A stretch of DNA of 64,000 bases from Citrobacter portucalensis. Its GTDB lineage: Bacteria; Pseudomonadota; Gammaproteobacteria; Enterobacterales; Enterobacteriaceae. Below the pieces are notes generated by a model. That model was not told where the DNA came from. It did no database searches and saw only the letters and a list, made by a program, of their open reading frames with translations. Location: positions 62,001-126,000 of the forward strand of contig NZ_MVFY01000004.1 of assembly GCF_002042885.1 (NCBI RefSeq), given 5' to 3'. Of the stretch, positions 19,126-29,537 are shown in pieces (the stretch's first letter is position 1; each line of letters begins with the position of its first letter). The translations under genes were made by a program, and so were the position numbers.

Positions 19126-20355
19126 CTACCTCTGCTCGCCCATCAACTCTTTCACCAGCTCCACGCAGCGCAGGAAGCGACCGTCGTAGTCAGGCTCCTG
19201 AACGTGCACGAAATTGATATTGTTTTCCTGCAGCATCTCGACCAGCAGCGTCTGAAACGCTTTTCTGTCAACTGAGCTTCCAAGGCTGCGTAAGCCATCC
19301 GCCACCCACGGGGTGTTGTTTTCCAGCAGGATCACAAGGTCGAAGCGATACTCATCAATAAGCGCTTGCACAAACGGGTGTTCACGCCCTTCATACTTTT
19401 TACAGAAGGCCTGAGTGGTCACGAAATCGGTGTCGATGAACGCCACTTTATTGGCGTACTTAACAGCAAAATCAATGTATTGCGCTTGTCCTAAGGCGAT
19501 TTTATCGTAGTCAGAATACTGCAACGCCATCTCATCGCCGCCCAAATGGGAGAAGACATAATCACGCCCGTATTCCCACGCACTGGTGGTATTAAAAATA
19601 TTGGCGAGCTTGTTCACCAGCGTCGATTTACCGCTCGACTCCCCGCCGAGGATCGCCACGGTGCGCACGAAAAACGGCTTCACTTCGGTCGGAATATACT
19701 CCCAGTAGCGAAACGGGTTTTCACGGATTTGCCCGCCGCTGATGCTCATGAACGTCCGCTTAGGATCCACCAGCACGGTTTCGATCCCCAAATGTTCGAG
19801 ATACTGCGGGGCATCTGATTCTTCAGAGGTGTAGATCCAGTTTGGCTGGATCCCTTTCTCCTGCATAAACGTTTTGATCCCGTTGCTCCACACGTCCCAG
19901 CCGTGCGGATACGGCTCCATGCCTTCTTCGTTGAAGGCATGAATACGGATATTTTTCTGATACTTAAAGGTTTGCAGCAGCCAGCGTAAACGATCGGGCA
20001 CCGTAGGCTGTTGCGACATGGCACTGTCTTCAAACAGGCTGCGATCGCGCGTGTCGTCATAGCCCATGATGATATGCAGTTCATCGACCTGGCTACAGGC
20101 GCGCTGGATAAGATAGATATGGCCGGTGTGCAGCGGATAAAACTTGCCGAATACCACACCGATATTTTTCTGCTGGCGCGGAAACTCCAGACCGAGAAAG
20201 CGGTGCAACGCCTCCAGCTTCTGCGCGCTGGGGCTTTTGATTTTGGCATTCAGCAGTTGGCTTAGGTATCCCTTGGTCATGCCACTGGCATCCGCCACCT
20301 GTTGCAGGGTACAGCCCTTTTGCTTTATGGCGGTTTTCAGATATTCAAATGACAC
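19126..20355 (-). CDS. nadR: NadR: NAD-responsive repressor, NMN adenylyltransferase and ribosylnicotinamide kinase
   Basis: NadR represses NAD synthesis genes and also salvages ribosylnicotinamide. It has an N-terminal helix-turn-helix (about 10-45; QQVADASGMTKGYLSQLL), a nucleotidyltransferase domain with GKFYPLHTGHIYLI (about 70) and a C-terminal kinase domain with Walker A GGESSGKST. The start chosen is GTG at 20355: it is preceded by AGGAGG at ideal distance and gives SFEYLKTAIKQ, the family N-terminus. An upstream ATG at 20457 would translate a REP element. Confidence 0.95.
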   Translation of the reverse strand: MSFEYLKTAIKQKGCTLQQVADASGMTKGYLSQLLNAKIKSPSAQKLEALHRFLGLEFPRQQKNIGVVFGKFYPLHTGHIYLIQRACSQVDELHIIMGYDDTRDRSLFEDSAMSQQPTVPDRLRWLLQTFKYQKNIRIHAFNEEGMEPYPHGWDVWSNGIKTFMQEKGIQPNWIYTSEESDAPQYLEHLGIETVLVDPKRTFMSISGGQIRENPFRYWEYIPTEVKPFFVRTVAILGGESSGKSTLVNKLANIFNTTSAWEYGRDYVFSHLGGDEMALQYSDYDKIALGQAQYIDFAVKYANKVAFIDTDFVTTQAFCKKYEGREHPFVQALIDEYRFDLVILLENNTPWVADGLRSLGSSVDRKAFQTLLVEMLQENNINFVHVQEPDYDGRFLRCVELVKELMGEQR

Positions 20356-20388
20356 AAGAGCCTCCTGCTGGAAAAATCGCGTAACACT

Positions 20389-20418
20389 GCCTGATGGCGC
20401 TTCGCTTATCAGGCCTAC
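20389..20418. repeat. REP palindrome between radA and nadR
   Basis: GCCTGATGGCGCTTCGCTTATCAGGC-type stem located in the short gap between the radA stop codon and the nadR start, both on the minus strand. Confidence 0.75.
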
Positions 20419-20443
20419 AAAATCGGTACGTACAGGTATTTGA

Positions 20444-21826
20444 TTATAGGTCGTCAAACACGCTTAACGCATCCGCAAGCTTCTTAACGCCAAAGACCTG
20501 CATGCCTTCCGGTACTTTTTTCGGTACGTTAGCGGCAGGGACAATCGCCCGGCGAAAGCCGTGCTTCGCCGCTTCCGAAATACGCTCCTGCCCGCTGGGT
20601 ACCGGACGGATTTCGCCCGCCAACCCCACTTCGCCAAAGACAACTAAATCCTGTGGCAGCGGTCTGTCACGCAGGCTGGAGACCATTGCCAGCAGCAACG
20701 CCAGGTCGGCGCTGGTTTCGGTGACTTTTACGCCGCCGACTACGTTAACAAACACGTCCTGATCCGCCATCTGCAAGCCACCGTGACGATGCAGCACCGC
20801 CAGCAGAATCGCCAGACGGTTCTGTTCCAGACCGACCGCCACGCGACGCGGGTTCGCCATCATTGAGTGATCGACCAGCGCCTGAATCTCTACCAGCAGC
20901 GGGCGCGTACCTTCCCAGACCACCATCACCGAACTGCCGGAGGTGACCTCATCGCCACGGCTTAAGAAGATAGCGGAAGGGTTGCTGACTTCACGCAGGC
21001 CCTGTTCGGTCATGGCAAAGACGCCCAGCTCATTCACCGCACCAAAACGGTTTTTATGGCTACGCAGAGTACGGAAACGAGAATCGGAGTCACCGTCGAG
21101 CAGTACCGAACAGTCAATACAGTGTTCGAGCACCTTCGGCCCAGCCAGCGAGCCGTCTTTGGTGACGTGGCCGACCATCACAATCGCCACGCCGCGCGTT
21201 TTGGCAAAACGCGTCAGGTAAGCCGCCGTTTCGCGCACCTGCGCCACACTGCCCGGCGAAGACTGAATATCCGCCATGTGCATTACCTGAATGGAGTCGA
21301 TCACCATCAGCTTCGGCTGTTCTTCTTCGGCAATCAGGCAAATTTGTTCAATACTGGTTTCCGACAGCATATTCAGATTCGCGGTCGGCAAGCCAAGCCG
21401 GTGCGCGCGCATCGCCACTTGCTGCAGTGACTCTTCACCGGTGACGTACAGAGTTTTCATCTGCTCAGCGAGCTTGCACAGCGTTTGCAGCAGCAGCGTT
21501 GATTTCCCCGCGCCGGGGTTACCGCCAATCAGAATAGCGCTGCCGGGTACCACACCGCCGCCCAGCACGCGGTCAAACTCTTTAAATCCAGTGGAAAAAC
21601 GCGGCAGTTCTTCAAGGCTGATGTCAGACAGCTTCTGCACTTTTGCCACGCCCGCATTCCCGGCATAGCCACTGAGCCGCTCGTTACGCGCCACCGTTGG
21701 CGATGCGGCAAGGCGCACCTCGGTAATGGTATTCCAGGCCTGACAGGCGCTGCATTGCCCCTGCCAGCGCGGGTAATCGGCCCCGCATTCATTACAAACA
21801 AAGGCGCGTTTTGGAGCTTTGGCCAC
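20444..21826 (-). CDS. radA: DNA repair protein RadA (Sms)
   Basis: RadA processes recombination intermediates and promotes branch migration together with RecA. The 460-residue protein shows the full architecture: an N-terminal zinc finger (Cys11, Cys14, Cys25, Cys28), a RecA-like ATPase with Walker A GGNPGAGKST, the RadA-specific KNRFG motif (in SHKNRFGAVNELG), and a C-terminal Lon-protease-like domain. It lies downstream of serB on the same strand, as in E. coli. Confidence 0.97.
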   Translation of the reverse strand: MAKAPKRAFVCNECGADYPRWQGQCSACQAWNTITEVRLAASPTVARNERLSGYAGNAGVAKVQKLSDISLEELPRFSTGFKEFDRVLGGGVVPGSAILIGGNPGAGKSTLLLQTLCKLAEQMKTLYVTGEESLQQVAMRAHRLGLPTANLNMLSETSIEQICLIAEEEQPKLMVIDSIQVMHMADIQSSPGSVAQVRETAAYLTRFAKTRGVAIVMVGHVTKDGSLAGPKVLEHCIDCSVLLDGDSDSRFRTLRSHKNRFGAVNELGVFAMTEQGLREVSNPSAIFLSRGDEVTSGSSVMVVWEGTRPLLVEIQALVDHSMMANPRRVAVGLEQNRLAILLAVLHRHGGLQMADQDVFVNVVGGVKVTETSADLALLLAMVSSLRDRPLPQDLVVFGEVGLAGEIRPVPSGQERISEAAKHGFRRAIVPAANVPKKVPEGMQVFGVKKLADALSVFDDL

Positions 21827-21850
21827 GTTTTACCTCTTTCGTTAACGCTT

Positions 21851-21883
21851 TTGCCGGATGGCGCAGGCGCTTATCCGGCCTAC
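21851..21883. repeat. REP palindrome between serB and radA
   Basis: TTGCCGGATGGCGCAGGCG paired with CTTATCCGGCC, within the serB-radA gap; it may tune expression of the downstream gene. Confidence 0.75.
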
Positions 21884-21909
21884 GGACACCTTGCCATCGG
21901 GCAATTTAA

Positions 21910-22878
21910 TCATTTCTGGTTCATGCTGCCGGAGAGAATGCAGAACACGCCCATCAGGTCAGCGTGGCGGATAGTAATCTCCGTCTTTTCATTCACTTTC
22001 GGTTTAGCATGATACGCAATACCCAGCCCGGCCGTTTTGATCATCGGCAGATCGTTAGCACCGTCGCCGATCGCCACCGTCTGCGCCATCGGGATCTCAT
22101 ATTCTTGTGCCAGGCGGGTCAGAGTATTGGCTTTGTACTGGGCATCGACGATATCGCCGATCACGTTGCCGGTAAATTTACCGTCCATGATCTCCAGCTC
22201 GTTTGCTACAGCCGCCGTCAGACGCAGTTTATTACGCAGGTAATCGGCAAAGAAGGTAAAGCCGCCAGAGGCAATAGCCACTTTCCAGCCGAGCGTTTCC
22301 AGTTTTAACACCAGCTGTGTCAGGCCTGGCATCAGCGGTAGCGTTTCGCGCACCTGGTGCAGAATATTGGCATCAGCACCCTTCAGCGTCGCCACGCGAC
22401 TACGCAGGCTGGCGGTAAAGTCCAGTTCGCCGCGCATTGCGCGTTCCGTGACTTCCGCAACCATTTCACCGGTTCCAGCCAGTTTAGCAATTTCATCAAT
22501 GCATTCGATCTGGATTGCCGTTGAGTCCATGTCCATCACCAGTAAACCCGGTGTGCGCAGATGCGGAATTTTGCCTAACGGGGCAACATCCAGTTTGGCA
22601 TCATGCGCCAGTTTTGCCGCGCGCGGCGTTAACGAACCCGCCAGGCGAATCACCTGATAATCCTCGACGCACCAGGCAGCAACAATCACCATCGCTGCAC
22701 CCAGTTTGCTCTGGTATTGCGTTAAACGTTGTTTATCCAGACCACGACCGTACAGCAGCCAGCCACTGCGGCCCGCGTGGTAGTCCAGCGGCATGACTTC
22801 ATCGCCACTTAAAGAGAGAGGCAGACCTGGCCACAGAGAAACATCTTCAGGTAGATCGCACCAGGTTATGTTAGGCAT
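21910..22878 (-). CDS. serB: Phosphoserine phosphatase SerB
   Basis: SerB performs the last step of serine synthesis. It is a HAD-superfamily enzyme of 322 residues with an N-terminal ACT-like extension (about 1-105), nucleophile Asp116 and acid/base Asp118 in VMDMDSTAIQIEC, motif II Ser in AIASGGFT, and the C-terminal metal site IGDGANDLPM. Divergent from ytjB. Confidence 0.97.
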   Translation of the reverse strand: MPNITWCDLPEDVSLWPGLPLSLSGDEVMPLDYHAGRSGWLLYGRGLDKQRLTQYQSKLGAAMVIVAAWCVEDYQVIRLAGSLTPRAAKLAHDAKLDVAPLGKIPHLRTPGLLVMDMDSTAIQIECIDEIAKLAGTGEMVAEVTERAMRGELDFTASLRSRVATLKGADANILHQVRETLPLMPGLTQLVLKLETLGWKVAIASGGFTFFADYLRNKLRLTAAVANELEIMDGKFTGNVIGDIVDAQYKANTLTRLAQEYEIPMAQTVAIGDGANDLPMIKTAGLGIAYHAKPKVNEKTEITIRHADLMGVFCILSGSMNQK

Positions 22879-22993
22879 TAAAGCTCCTGTAAAATCGTTC
22901 GGGTCGGAATCATCAGGGGAAAATAACGCATGAGGCTACCCTGTAACCAGCGCTTCTGGCAACATTAAGTCTCAAATTTTCAGCAGGTGGAAT

Positions 22994-23635
22994 ATGGCTC
23001 GCGCAAAACTGAAATTCCGACTTCATCGTGCAGTGATTGTATTGTTCTGTCTTGCGCTGCTCGTCGCCCTGATGCAGGGCGCATCCTGGTTTAGTCAAAG
23101 TCACCAGCAGCAGCGTAATCCGCAGCTCGAAGAGCTGGCCCGTACGCTGGCCCGCCAGGTGGCGCTAAATGTTGCTCCGCTAATGCGTACCGAAACGCCG
23201 GATGAAAAACGCATCAAAGCGGTACTCACACAGCTGACGGAAAGTAGCCGTATTCTGGACGCTGGCGTATACGATGAACAGGGAGACCTGATTACGCGCA
23301 CCGGCGAGAGCGTCAACGTTCGTGACCGACTGGCGCTCGACGGCAAAAAAGCCGGGGGTTATTTTAACCAGCAGATTGTCGAACCCATTCAGGGGAAAAA
23401 TGGTCCGCTGGGCTATTTGCGTCTGACGCTGGATACCCACACCCTCGCCACCGAGGCGAAGCAGGTAGATAACACCACCAATATCTTACGCCTGATGCTG
23501 CTGCTGGCGCTGGCGATTGGCGTCGTGCTCACCCGTACCTTATTGCAAGGCAAGCGTACCCGCTGGCAGCAATCACCTTTCCTGCTGACCGCCAACAAAC
23601 CGGTGCAGGAAGAAGACAACGAGAAAAAAGAGTAA
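22994..23635 (+). CDS. ytjB: Membrane protein YtjB (Smp)
   Basis: A 213-residue inner-membrane protein with two hydrophobic segments (about 13-31 and 160-180) around a periplasmic domain of about 130 residues, and a charged C-terminus. It belongs to the Smp/YtjB family, which has no established function. It precedes lplA by 37 bases in the same direction and is probably cotranscribed with it. Confidence 0.9.
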   Translation: MARAKLKFRLHRAVIVLFCLALLVALMQGASWFSQSHQQQRNPQLEELARTLARQVALNVAPLMRTETPDEKRIKAVLTQLTESSRILDAGVYDEQGDLITRTGESVNVRDRLALDGKKAGGYFNQQIVEPIQGKNGPLGYLRLTLDTHTLATEAKQVDNTTNILRLMLLLALAIGVVLTRTLLQGKRTRWQQSPFLLTANKPVQEEDNEKKE

Positions 23636-23672
23636 AAGCAGTAAAAACTGTAAAACAGAAGGGAAATCAACC

Positions 23673-24689
23673 ATGACTACACTACGCCTGCTTATCTCAG
23701 ACTCTTACGATCCGTGGTTTAACCTCGCGGTCGAAGAGTGCATTTTTCGCCAGATGCCCGCCACGCAGCGCGTCCTGTTCTTGTGGCGTAACGCCGATAC
23801 GGTGGTGATTGGCCGGGCGCAAAACCCGTGGAAAGAGTGTAATACCCGCCGTATGGAGGGAGACAACGTGCGGCTCGCCCGCCGTAGCAGCGGCGGCGGC
23901 GCGGTGTTCCATGACTTAGGCAATACCTGCTTTACCTTTATGGCCGGTAAACCGGAATACGACAAAACCATTTCCACCGCGATTGTCCTCAACGCATTGA
24001 ATTCTCTGGGTGTAACGGCAGACGCCTCCGGGCGTAACGATCTGGTTGTGAAAACGCCAGACGGCGATCGCAAAGTTTCAGGCTCTGCTTATCGGGAAAC
24101 GAAAGATCGCGGATTCCACCACGGCACGCTGCTGCTAAATGCCGATCTCAGCCGCCTGGCAAATTATCTCAATCCCGACAAAAAGAAACTCGCGGCAAAG
24201 GGGATCACCTCTGTCCGTTCACGGGTGGCGAATTTGACGGAGCTGTTACCGGGCATCACCCATGAACAGGTCTGTCAGGCCATCACGGAAGCCTTTTTTG
24301 CTCATTATGGCGAACGCGTTGAAGCGGAAGTGATCTCACCAGATAAAACGCCGGACCTGCCAAATTTTGCCGAAACCTTTGCCCGCCAGAGCAGTTGGGA
24401 ATGGAATTTTGGTCAGGCACCTGCTTTCTCGCATCTGCTGGACGAGCGTTTCACCTGGGGCGGTGTTGAGCTGCATTTCGACGTCGAAAAAGGTCATATC
24501 ACGCGCACACAGGTGTTTACCGACAGTCTCAATCCCGCGCCGTTAGAAGCGCTGGCGGAGCGGCTACAGGGCTGCCAGTATCGCGCCGATGTTTTACAGC
24601 AGACTTGCGAAGCGCTGGTTACGGAATATGCGGATCAGGAAAACGAGCTGCGTGAACTGGCAGCGTGGGTGGCGAAGGCCGTGCGTTAA
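23673..24689 (+). CDS. lplA: Lipoate-protein ligase A
   Basis: LplA activates free lipoate with ATP and attaches it to the lipoyl domains of pyruvate and 2-oxoglutarate dehydrogenases and the glycine cleavage H protein. The 338 residues include the lipoate-binding loop [16 protein letters not shown] (about 69-84), the catalytic lysine region [13 protein letters not shown] and HHGTLL, plus the C-terminal accessory domain. Confidence 0.97.
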   Translation: MTTLRLLISDSYDPWFNLAVEECIFRQMPATQRVLFLWRNADTVVIGRAQNPWKECNTRRMEGDNVRLARRSSGGGAVFHDLGNTCFTFMAGKPEYDKTISTAIVLNALNSLGVTADASGRNDLVVKTPDGDRKVSGSAYRETKDRGFHHGTLLLNADLSRLANYLNPDKKKLAAKGITSVRSRVANLTELLPGITHEQVCQAITEAFFAHYGERVEAEVISPDKTPDLPNFAETFARQSSWEWNFGQAPAFSHLLDERFTWGGVELHFDVEKGHITRTQVFTDSLNPAPLEALAERLQGCQYRADVLQQTCEALVTEYADQENELRELAAWVAKAVR

Positions 24690-24706
24690 GCGATTAGTGG
24701 CGAATT

Positions 24707-24831
24707 GCCGGATGGCGGCTACGCCTTATCCGGCCTACAAGACCGCTCCTGTAGGCCTGACAAGCGAAGCGCCATCAGACATTAATAGCGGCATTCCCGT
24801 AGGCCCGGTAAGCGAAGCGCCACCGGGCCAC
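24707..24831. repeat. REP cluster between lplA and deoD
   Basis: Three REP-type stems in series: GCCGGATGGCGG..CCTTATCCGGCC, TGTAGGCCTGACAAGCG..GCCATCAGAC, and GTAGGCCCGGTAAGCG..CACCGGGCC. It separates convergent lplA and deoD. Confidence 0.8.
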
Positions 24832-24839
24832 AACAACCC

Positions 24840-25559
24840 TTACTCTTTATCGCCCAGCAGAACGGATTCCAGCGCGATTTTGATCATGTCGTTGAAGGTC
24901 GTCTGACGTTCAGCGGCAGTGGTCTGCTCGTGAGTACGGATATGGTCGGAAACGGTGCAGATGGTCAGCGCTTTTGCACCAAATTCCGCAGCAACACCGT
25001 AGATGCCCGCCGCTTCCATTTCCACGCCCAGCACGCCGTATTTTTCCATCACGTCGAACATTTCACCGTCCGGAGAGTAGAACAGGTCAGCAGAGAACAG
25101 GTTGCCCACGCGCGCGTCTACACCCAGTGCTTTTGCCGCATCAACCGCGTTACGCACCATGTCGAAGTCAGCAATAGCAGCGAAGTCATGATCTTTAAAA
25201 CGGATACGGTTAACTTTGGAGTCGGTGCAAGCGCCCATACCGATAACCACGTCACGCAGTTTAACGTCCATACGCACAGCGCCGCAGGAGCCTACGCGAA
25301 TGATTTTCTTCACGCCGAAATCGGTGATCAGCTCTTTGGTGTAGATGGAGCAGGACGGGATACCCATACCGTGACCCATAACGGAGATCTTACGGCCTTT
25401 GTAAGTACCGGTAAAACCTAACATGCCGCGAACGTTGTTCACTTCACGAACATCTTCGAGGAAAGTTTCAGCAATATGCTTTGCACGCAGCGGGTCGCCC
25501 GGCATCAATACGACGTCAGCGAAATCACCCATTTCTGCATTAATATGTGGAGTTGCCAT
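24840..25559 (-). CDS. deoD: Purine nucleoside phosphorylase DeoD
   Basis: DeoD cleaves purine (deoxy)nucleosides with phosphate to give base and (deoxy)ribose-1-phosphate. The 239-residue, hexameric-type enzyme begins [27 protein letters not shown], with the family motif GHGMGIPS and catalytic Asp in CTVSDHI. It is the last gene of deoCABD and is separated from deoB by an ERIC and a REP element, which may allow partly separate expression. Confidence 0.97.
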
Positions 25560-25583
25560 TTTTTGTCCTTATTTCGTTGTTAT

Positions 25584-25617
25584 TGCCTGATGGCGGCTAC
25601 GCCTTATCAGGCCTACA
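25584..25617. repeat. REP palindrome upstream of deoD
   Basis: GCCTGATGGCGGCTACGCC paired with TTATCAGGC, in the deoB-deoD gap, 25 bases before the deoD start. Confidence 0.75.
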
Positions 25618-25638
25618 AAACGTATGCAAAACAGTGAA

Positions 25639-25763
25639 ATACCCTAAGGATTTCGCGTTGTAGGAAGGCGACGAATTCGTGAATCCCCGGGAGCATAGAT
25701 TCACTATGTGACCGGGGTGAGCGAATGAAGTCAACGCATCTACAGCGCGAAAGACAACGGGTA

Positions 25764-25766
<3 letters not shown>
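25639..25766 (-). repeat. ERIC element between deoB and deoD, reaching into the deoB stop codon
   Basis: A 128-base ERIC-type element: ACCCTAAGGATTTCG..TTGTAGGAAGGCG at one end, core GTGACCGGGGTGAGCG, and GCGCGAAAGACAACGGGTATT at the other. The last bases are the complement of the deoB stop codon, so the insertion point appears to coincide with the end of the gene. Confidence 0.8.
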
Positions 25767-27038
<1,272 letters not shown>

Positions 27039-28361
27039 TTATTCGGTAATACGACGATAGACTGTCGGTGTAATTTCTGGCGCTTTATCGTCAAGGCTAA
27101 TTGCCGCTTTGACCGCTTTCGCCGCTTCCTGCCAGCTGGCTTCATCTTTCGCGTGGATCACCGCCAGCGGGCGTTGTCCGTCTACGCTGTCGCCCAGACG
27201 CGCCATATCGCTAAAGCCAACGCTGTAATCAATGGTGTCCGAAGCCTGACGACGACCGCCACCCATGGAAACGACCGCCATCCCCAGCGCGCGGGTATCC
27301 ATCGCGCTGACAAAGCCTTCGGTATCAGCATATACCGCTTTGCTGAGCATTGCCGTCGGCAGATACTTCGCATAATTTTCGACGAAATCGGTCGGGCCTT
27401 TTTGCGCCGCAACCATGCGGCCAAAAATCTCTGCCGCTTTACCGTTGTCCAGCACCGCCTGCAATTTCGCACGGGCTTCGGCGTCATCTTTCGCCAGATT
27501 GCCGGAGATCAGCATTTCCACGCACAGCGCCATGGTGACGTCTAACAGACGTGGATTGCGGTATTCACCGGTCAGGAACTGCACCGCTTCGCGAACTTCG
27601 ACCGCGTTACCTGCGCTGGAGGCCAGCACCTGATTCATATCGGTTAACAGCGCAGTGGTGCGTACACCCGCACCGTTTGCCACACCGACAATCGCTTCAG
27701 CAAGAGCTTCAGAAAGCTCGTAGGTCGGCATAAAGGCGCCGCTGCCCACTTTCACATCCATCACCAACGCATCCAGCCCTTCCGCCAGTTTTTTCGCCAG
27801 AATGGAACCGGTAATCAACGGGATGGAATCCACCGTCGCGGTAATATCGCGGGTGGCATAAAAACGTTTATCCGCCGGTGCGAGCGAGCTGGTTTGCCCA
27901 ATAATCGCCACACCCACGTCTTTAATAATTTCACGGAAGCGCGCGTCGTCCGGGAAGATGTCAAATCCAGGAATCGCTTCCAGTTTATCGAGTGTACCGC
28001 CGGTATGCCCCAGGCCACGCCCGGAGATCATCGGAATATAGCCGCCGCACGCTGCGACCATCGGGCCTAACATCAGTGACGTTACGTCACCTACACCGCC
28101 GGTAGAGTGTTTATCCACAATCGGGCCGTTCAGCTGCAGGCTTTTCCAGTCCAGCACGGTTCCTGAATCACGCATTGCCATGGTCAGCGAAACTCGCTCA
28201 GGCATTGTCATATCGTGGAAGAAAATGGTCATCGCCAGGGCGGCGATTTGCCCTTCAGAGATGGTGTTGTCGCGAATACCATTGATAAAGAAACGAATTT
28301 CTTCATCGCTCAGCGCATGACCATCACGTTTTTTACGAATAATTTCTTGTGCGAGAAACAC
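27039..28361 (-). CDS. deoA: Thymidine phosphorylase DeoA
   Basis: DeoA splits thymidine and deoxyuridine with phosphate. The 440-residue protein has the phosphate-binding motif [13 protein letters not shown] and the family motif [17 protein letters not shown] chose the GTG start at 28361 (reading [13 protein letters not shown]), which follows a GGGGGTT ribosome site and gives exactly the family length; an in-frame upstream start would add 17 unconserved residues. Confidence 0.96.
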
Positions 28362-28393
28362 GGTAACCCCCAGGGGAAAAGAGTAGAAGGCCG

Positions 28394-28470
28394 TTGTAGG
28401 CCGGGTAAGCAACGCGCCACCCGGCAGTCGTCTTAATGCCGGATGGCGGCTACGCCTTATCCGGCCTACG
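28394..28470. repeat. REP pair between deoC and deoA
   Basis: Two stems of the window's REP families: GTAGGCCGGGTAAGC..CACCCGGC and GCCGGATGGCGG..CCTTATCCGGCC, between two genes of the deo operon. Confidence 0.78.
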
Positions 28471-28496
28471 TCGCTACAGCTCCGGCAATATAAGGC

Positions 28497-29276
28497 TTAG
28501 TAGCTGCTTGCGCTCTTGCCGTCGCCGTGACCCAGCGCTTTCAGCAGGCTCGCCAGCAGGCTGGATGCGCCAAAACGGTAGTGACGAGAATCAGCCCAGT
28601 CAGCGCCAAACAGTTCATCGGCAATCGCCAGGAACTGCTGTGCATCTTCTGCAGTGCGCACGCCACCAGCCGGTTTGAAACCTACAGTTTTAGAAACACC
28701 CATGTCGCGGATCACTTCCATCATGATGCGTGCGCTTTCCGGCGTCGCATTGACCGGCACTTTACCGGTAGAAGTTTTGATGAAATCAGCACCGGCTTTG
28801 ATGGAGATTTCAGACGCTTTGCGAATCAGTGCTTCTTCTTTCAGCTCACCGGTTTCGATGATGACTTTCAGCAGCACGTTTGCCGCCGCACACGCGTCTT
28901 TACAGGCTTTAACCAGATCGAAACCAATCTGCTCGTTACCGGCGATCAGCGCACGGTACGGGAACACCACGTCAACTTCATCTGCGCCGTAAGCAATCGC
29001 CGCGCGGGTTTCAGCCAGCGCAATCTCGATGTCGTCGTTGCCATGCGGGAAGTTGGTTACGGTTGCAATGCGGATGTCCGGCGTGCCCTGCTCTTTCAGG
29101 GTCTTACGCGCAATAGGGATGAAACGCGGATAGATACAGATTGCGGCAGTGTTGCCAACCGGGGTCTTCGCCTGATGACACAGCGCGATCACTTTTTCAT
29201 TGGTGTCGTCGTCATTCAGGGTGGTCAGGTCCATCAGTTTCAGTGCACGCAGGCTGCTTGCTGTTAAATCGGTCAT
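28497..29276 (-). CDS. deoC: Deoxyribose-phosphate aldolase DeoC
   Basis: DeoC cleaves 2-deoxyribose-5-phosphate to acetaldehyde and glyceraldehyde-3-phosphate, so it delivers deoxynucleoside carbon to central metabolism. The Schiff-base lysine is Lys167 in [11 protein letters not shown], with the second lysine in [10 protein letters not shown]. The start at 29276 gives 259 residues, the family length. It is the first gene of deoCABD; the operon promoter and operators lie just upstream. Confidence 0.97.
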   Translation of the reverse strand: MTDLTASSLRALKLMDLTTLNDDDTNEKVIALCHQAKTPVGNTAAICIYPRFIPIARKTLKEQGTPDIRIATVTNFPHGNDDIEIALAETRAAIAYGADEVDVVFPYRALIAGNEQIGFDLVKACKDACAAANVLLKVIIETGELKEEALIRKASEISIKAGADFIKTSTGKVPVNATPESARIMMEVIRDMGVSKTVGFKPAGGVRTAEDAQQFLAIADELFGADWADSRHYRFGASSLLASLLKALGHGDGKSASSY

Positions 29277-29322
29277 AACATTCTCCAACGGCATCGCCGT
29301 ATAAAATTTCACCTTGCGAGTT

Positions 29323-29338
29323 TGTTAGTATTCTAACA
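29323..29338 (-). promoter_or_regulatory. DeoR operator at the deoC-proximal promoter (deoP2/O2)
   Basis: On the minus strand TGTTAGAATACTAACA, one base from the DeoR consensus TGTTAGAATTCTAACA, 46 bases before the deoC start. It contains TAGAAT, a likely -10 box, so repressor and RNA polymerase compete. Confidence 0.88.
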
Positions 29339-29355
29339 TCCGCTCGCTATTACAC

Positions 29356-29371
29356 TTCGATATACATCACA
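29356..29371 (-). promoter_or_regulatory. CRP site 1 of deoP2
   Basis: On the minus strand TGTGATGTATATCGAA, a close CRP half-site pair just upstream of the deoP2 -10 region, like the -41 CRP site of E. coli deoP2. CytR is expected to bind between this site and site 2. Confidence 0.75.
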
Positions 29372-29405
29372 GTTAATGAAAACCACATACAGATTTGCAT
29401 TACTC

Positions 29406-29427
29406 TAATGAGATCTACTTCAAATAA
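29406..29427 (-). promoter_or_regulatory. CRP site 2 of deoP2
   Basis: On the minus strand TTATTTGAAGTAGATCTCATTA, similar to the distal CRP site of deoP2 in E. coli and about 53 bp from site 1, the spacing used for CRP-CytR-CRP complexes. Confidence 0.65.
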
Positions 29428-29537
29428 ATCACCTTTTCTAAAGGGATGCGGTGGCATCAGGCGCATCCGGATCAAAGGTTGCGGCGGCGTTGCTTTCTAC
29501 AATGGCGTTACACCTTCGGGATAAAAAGGAATCAACG

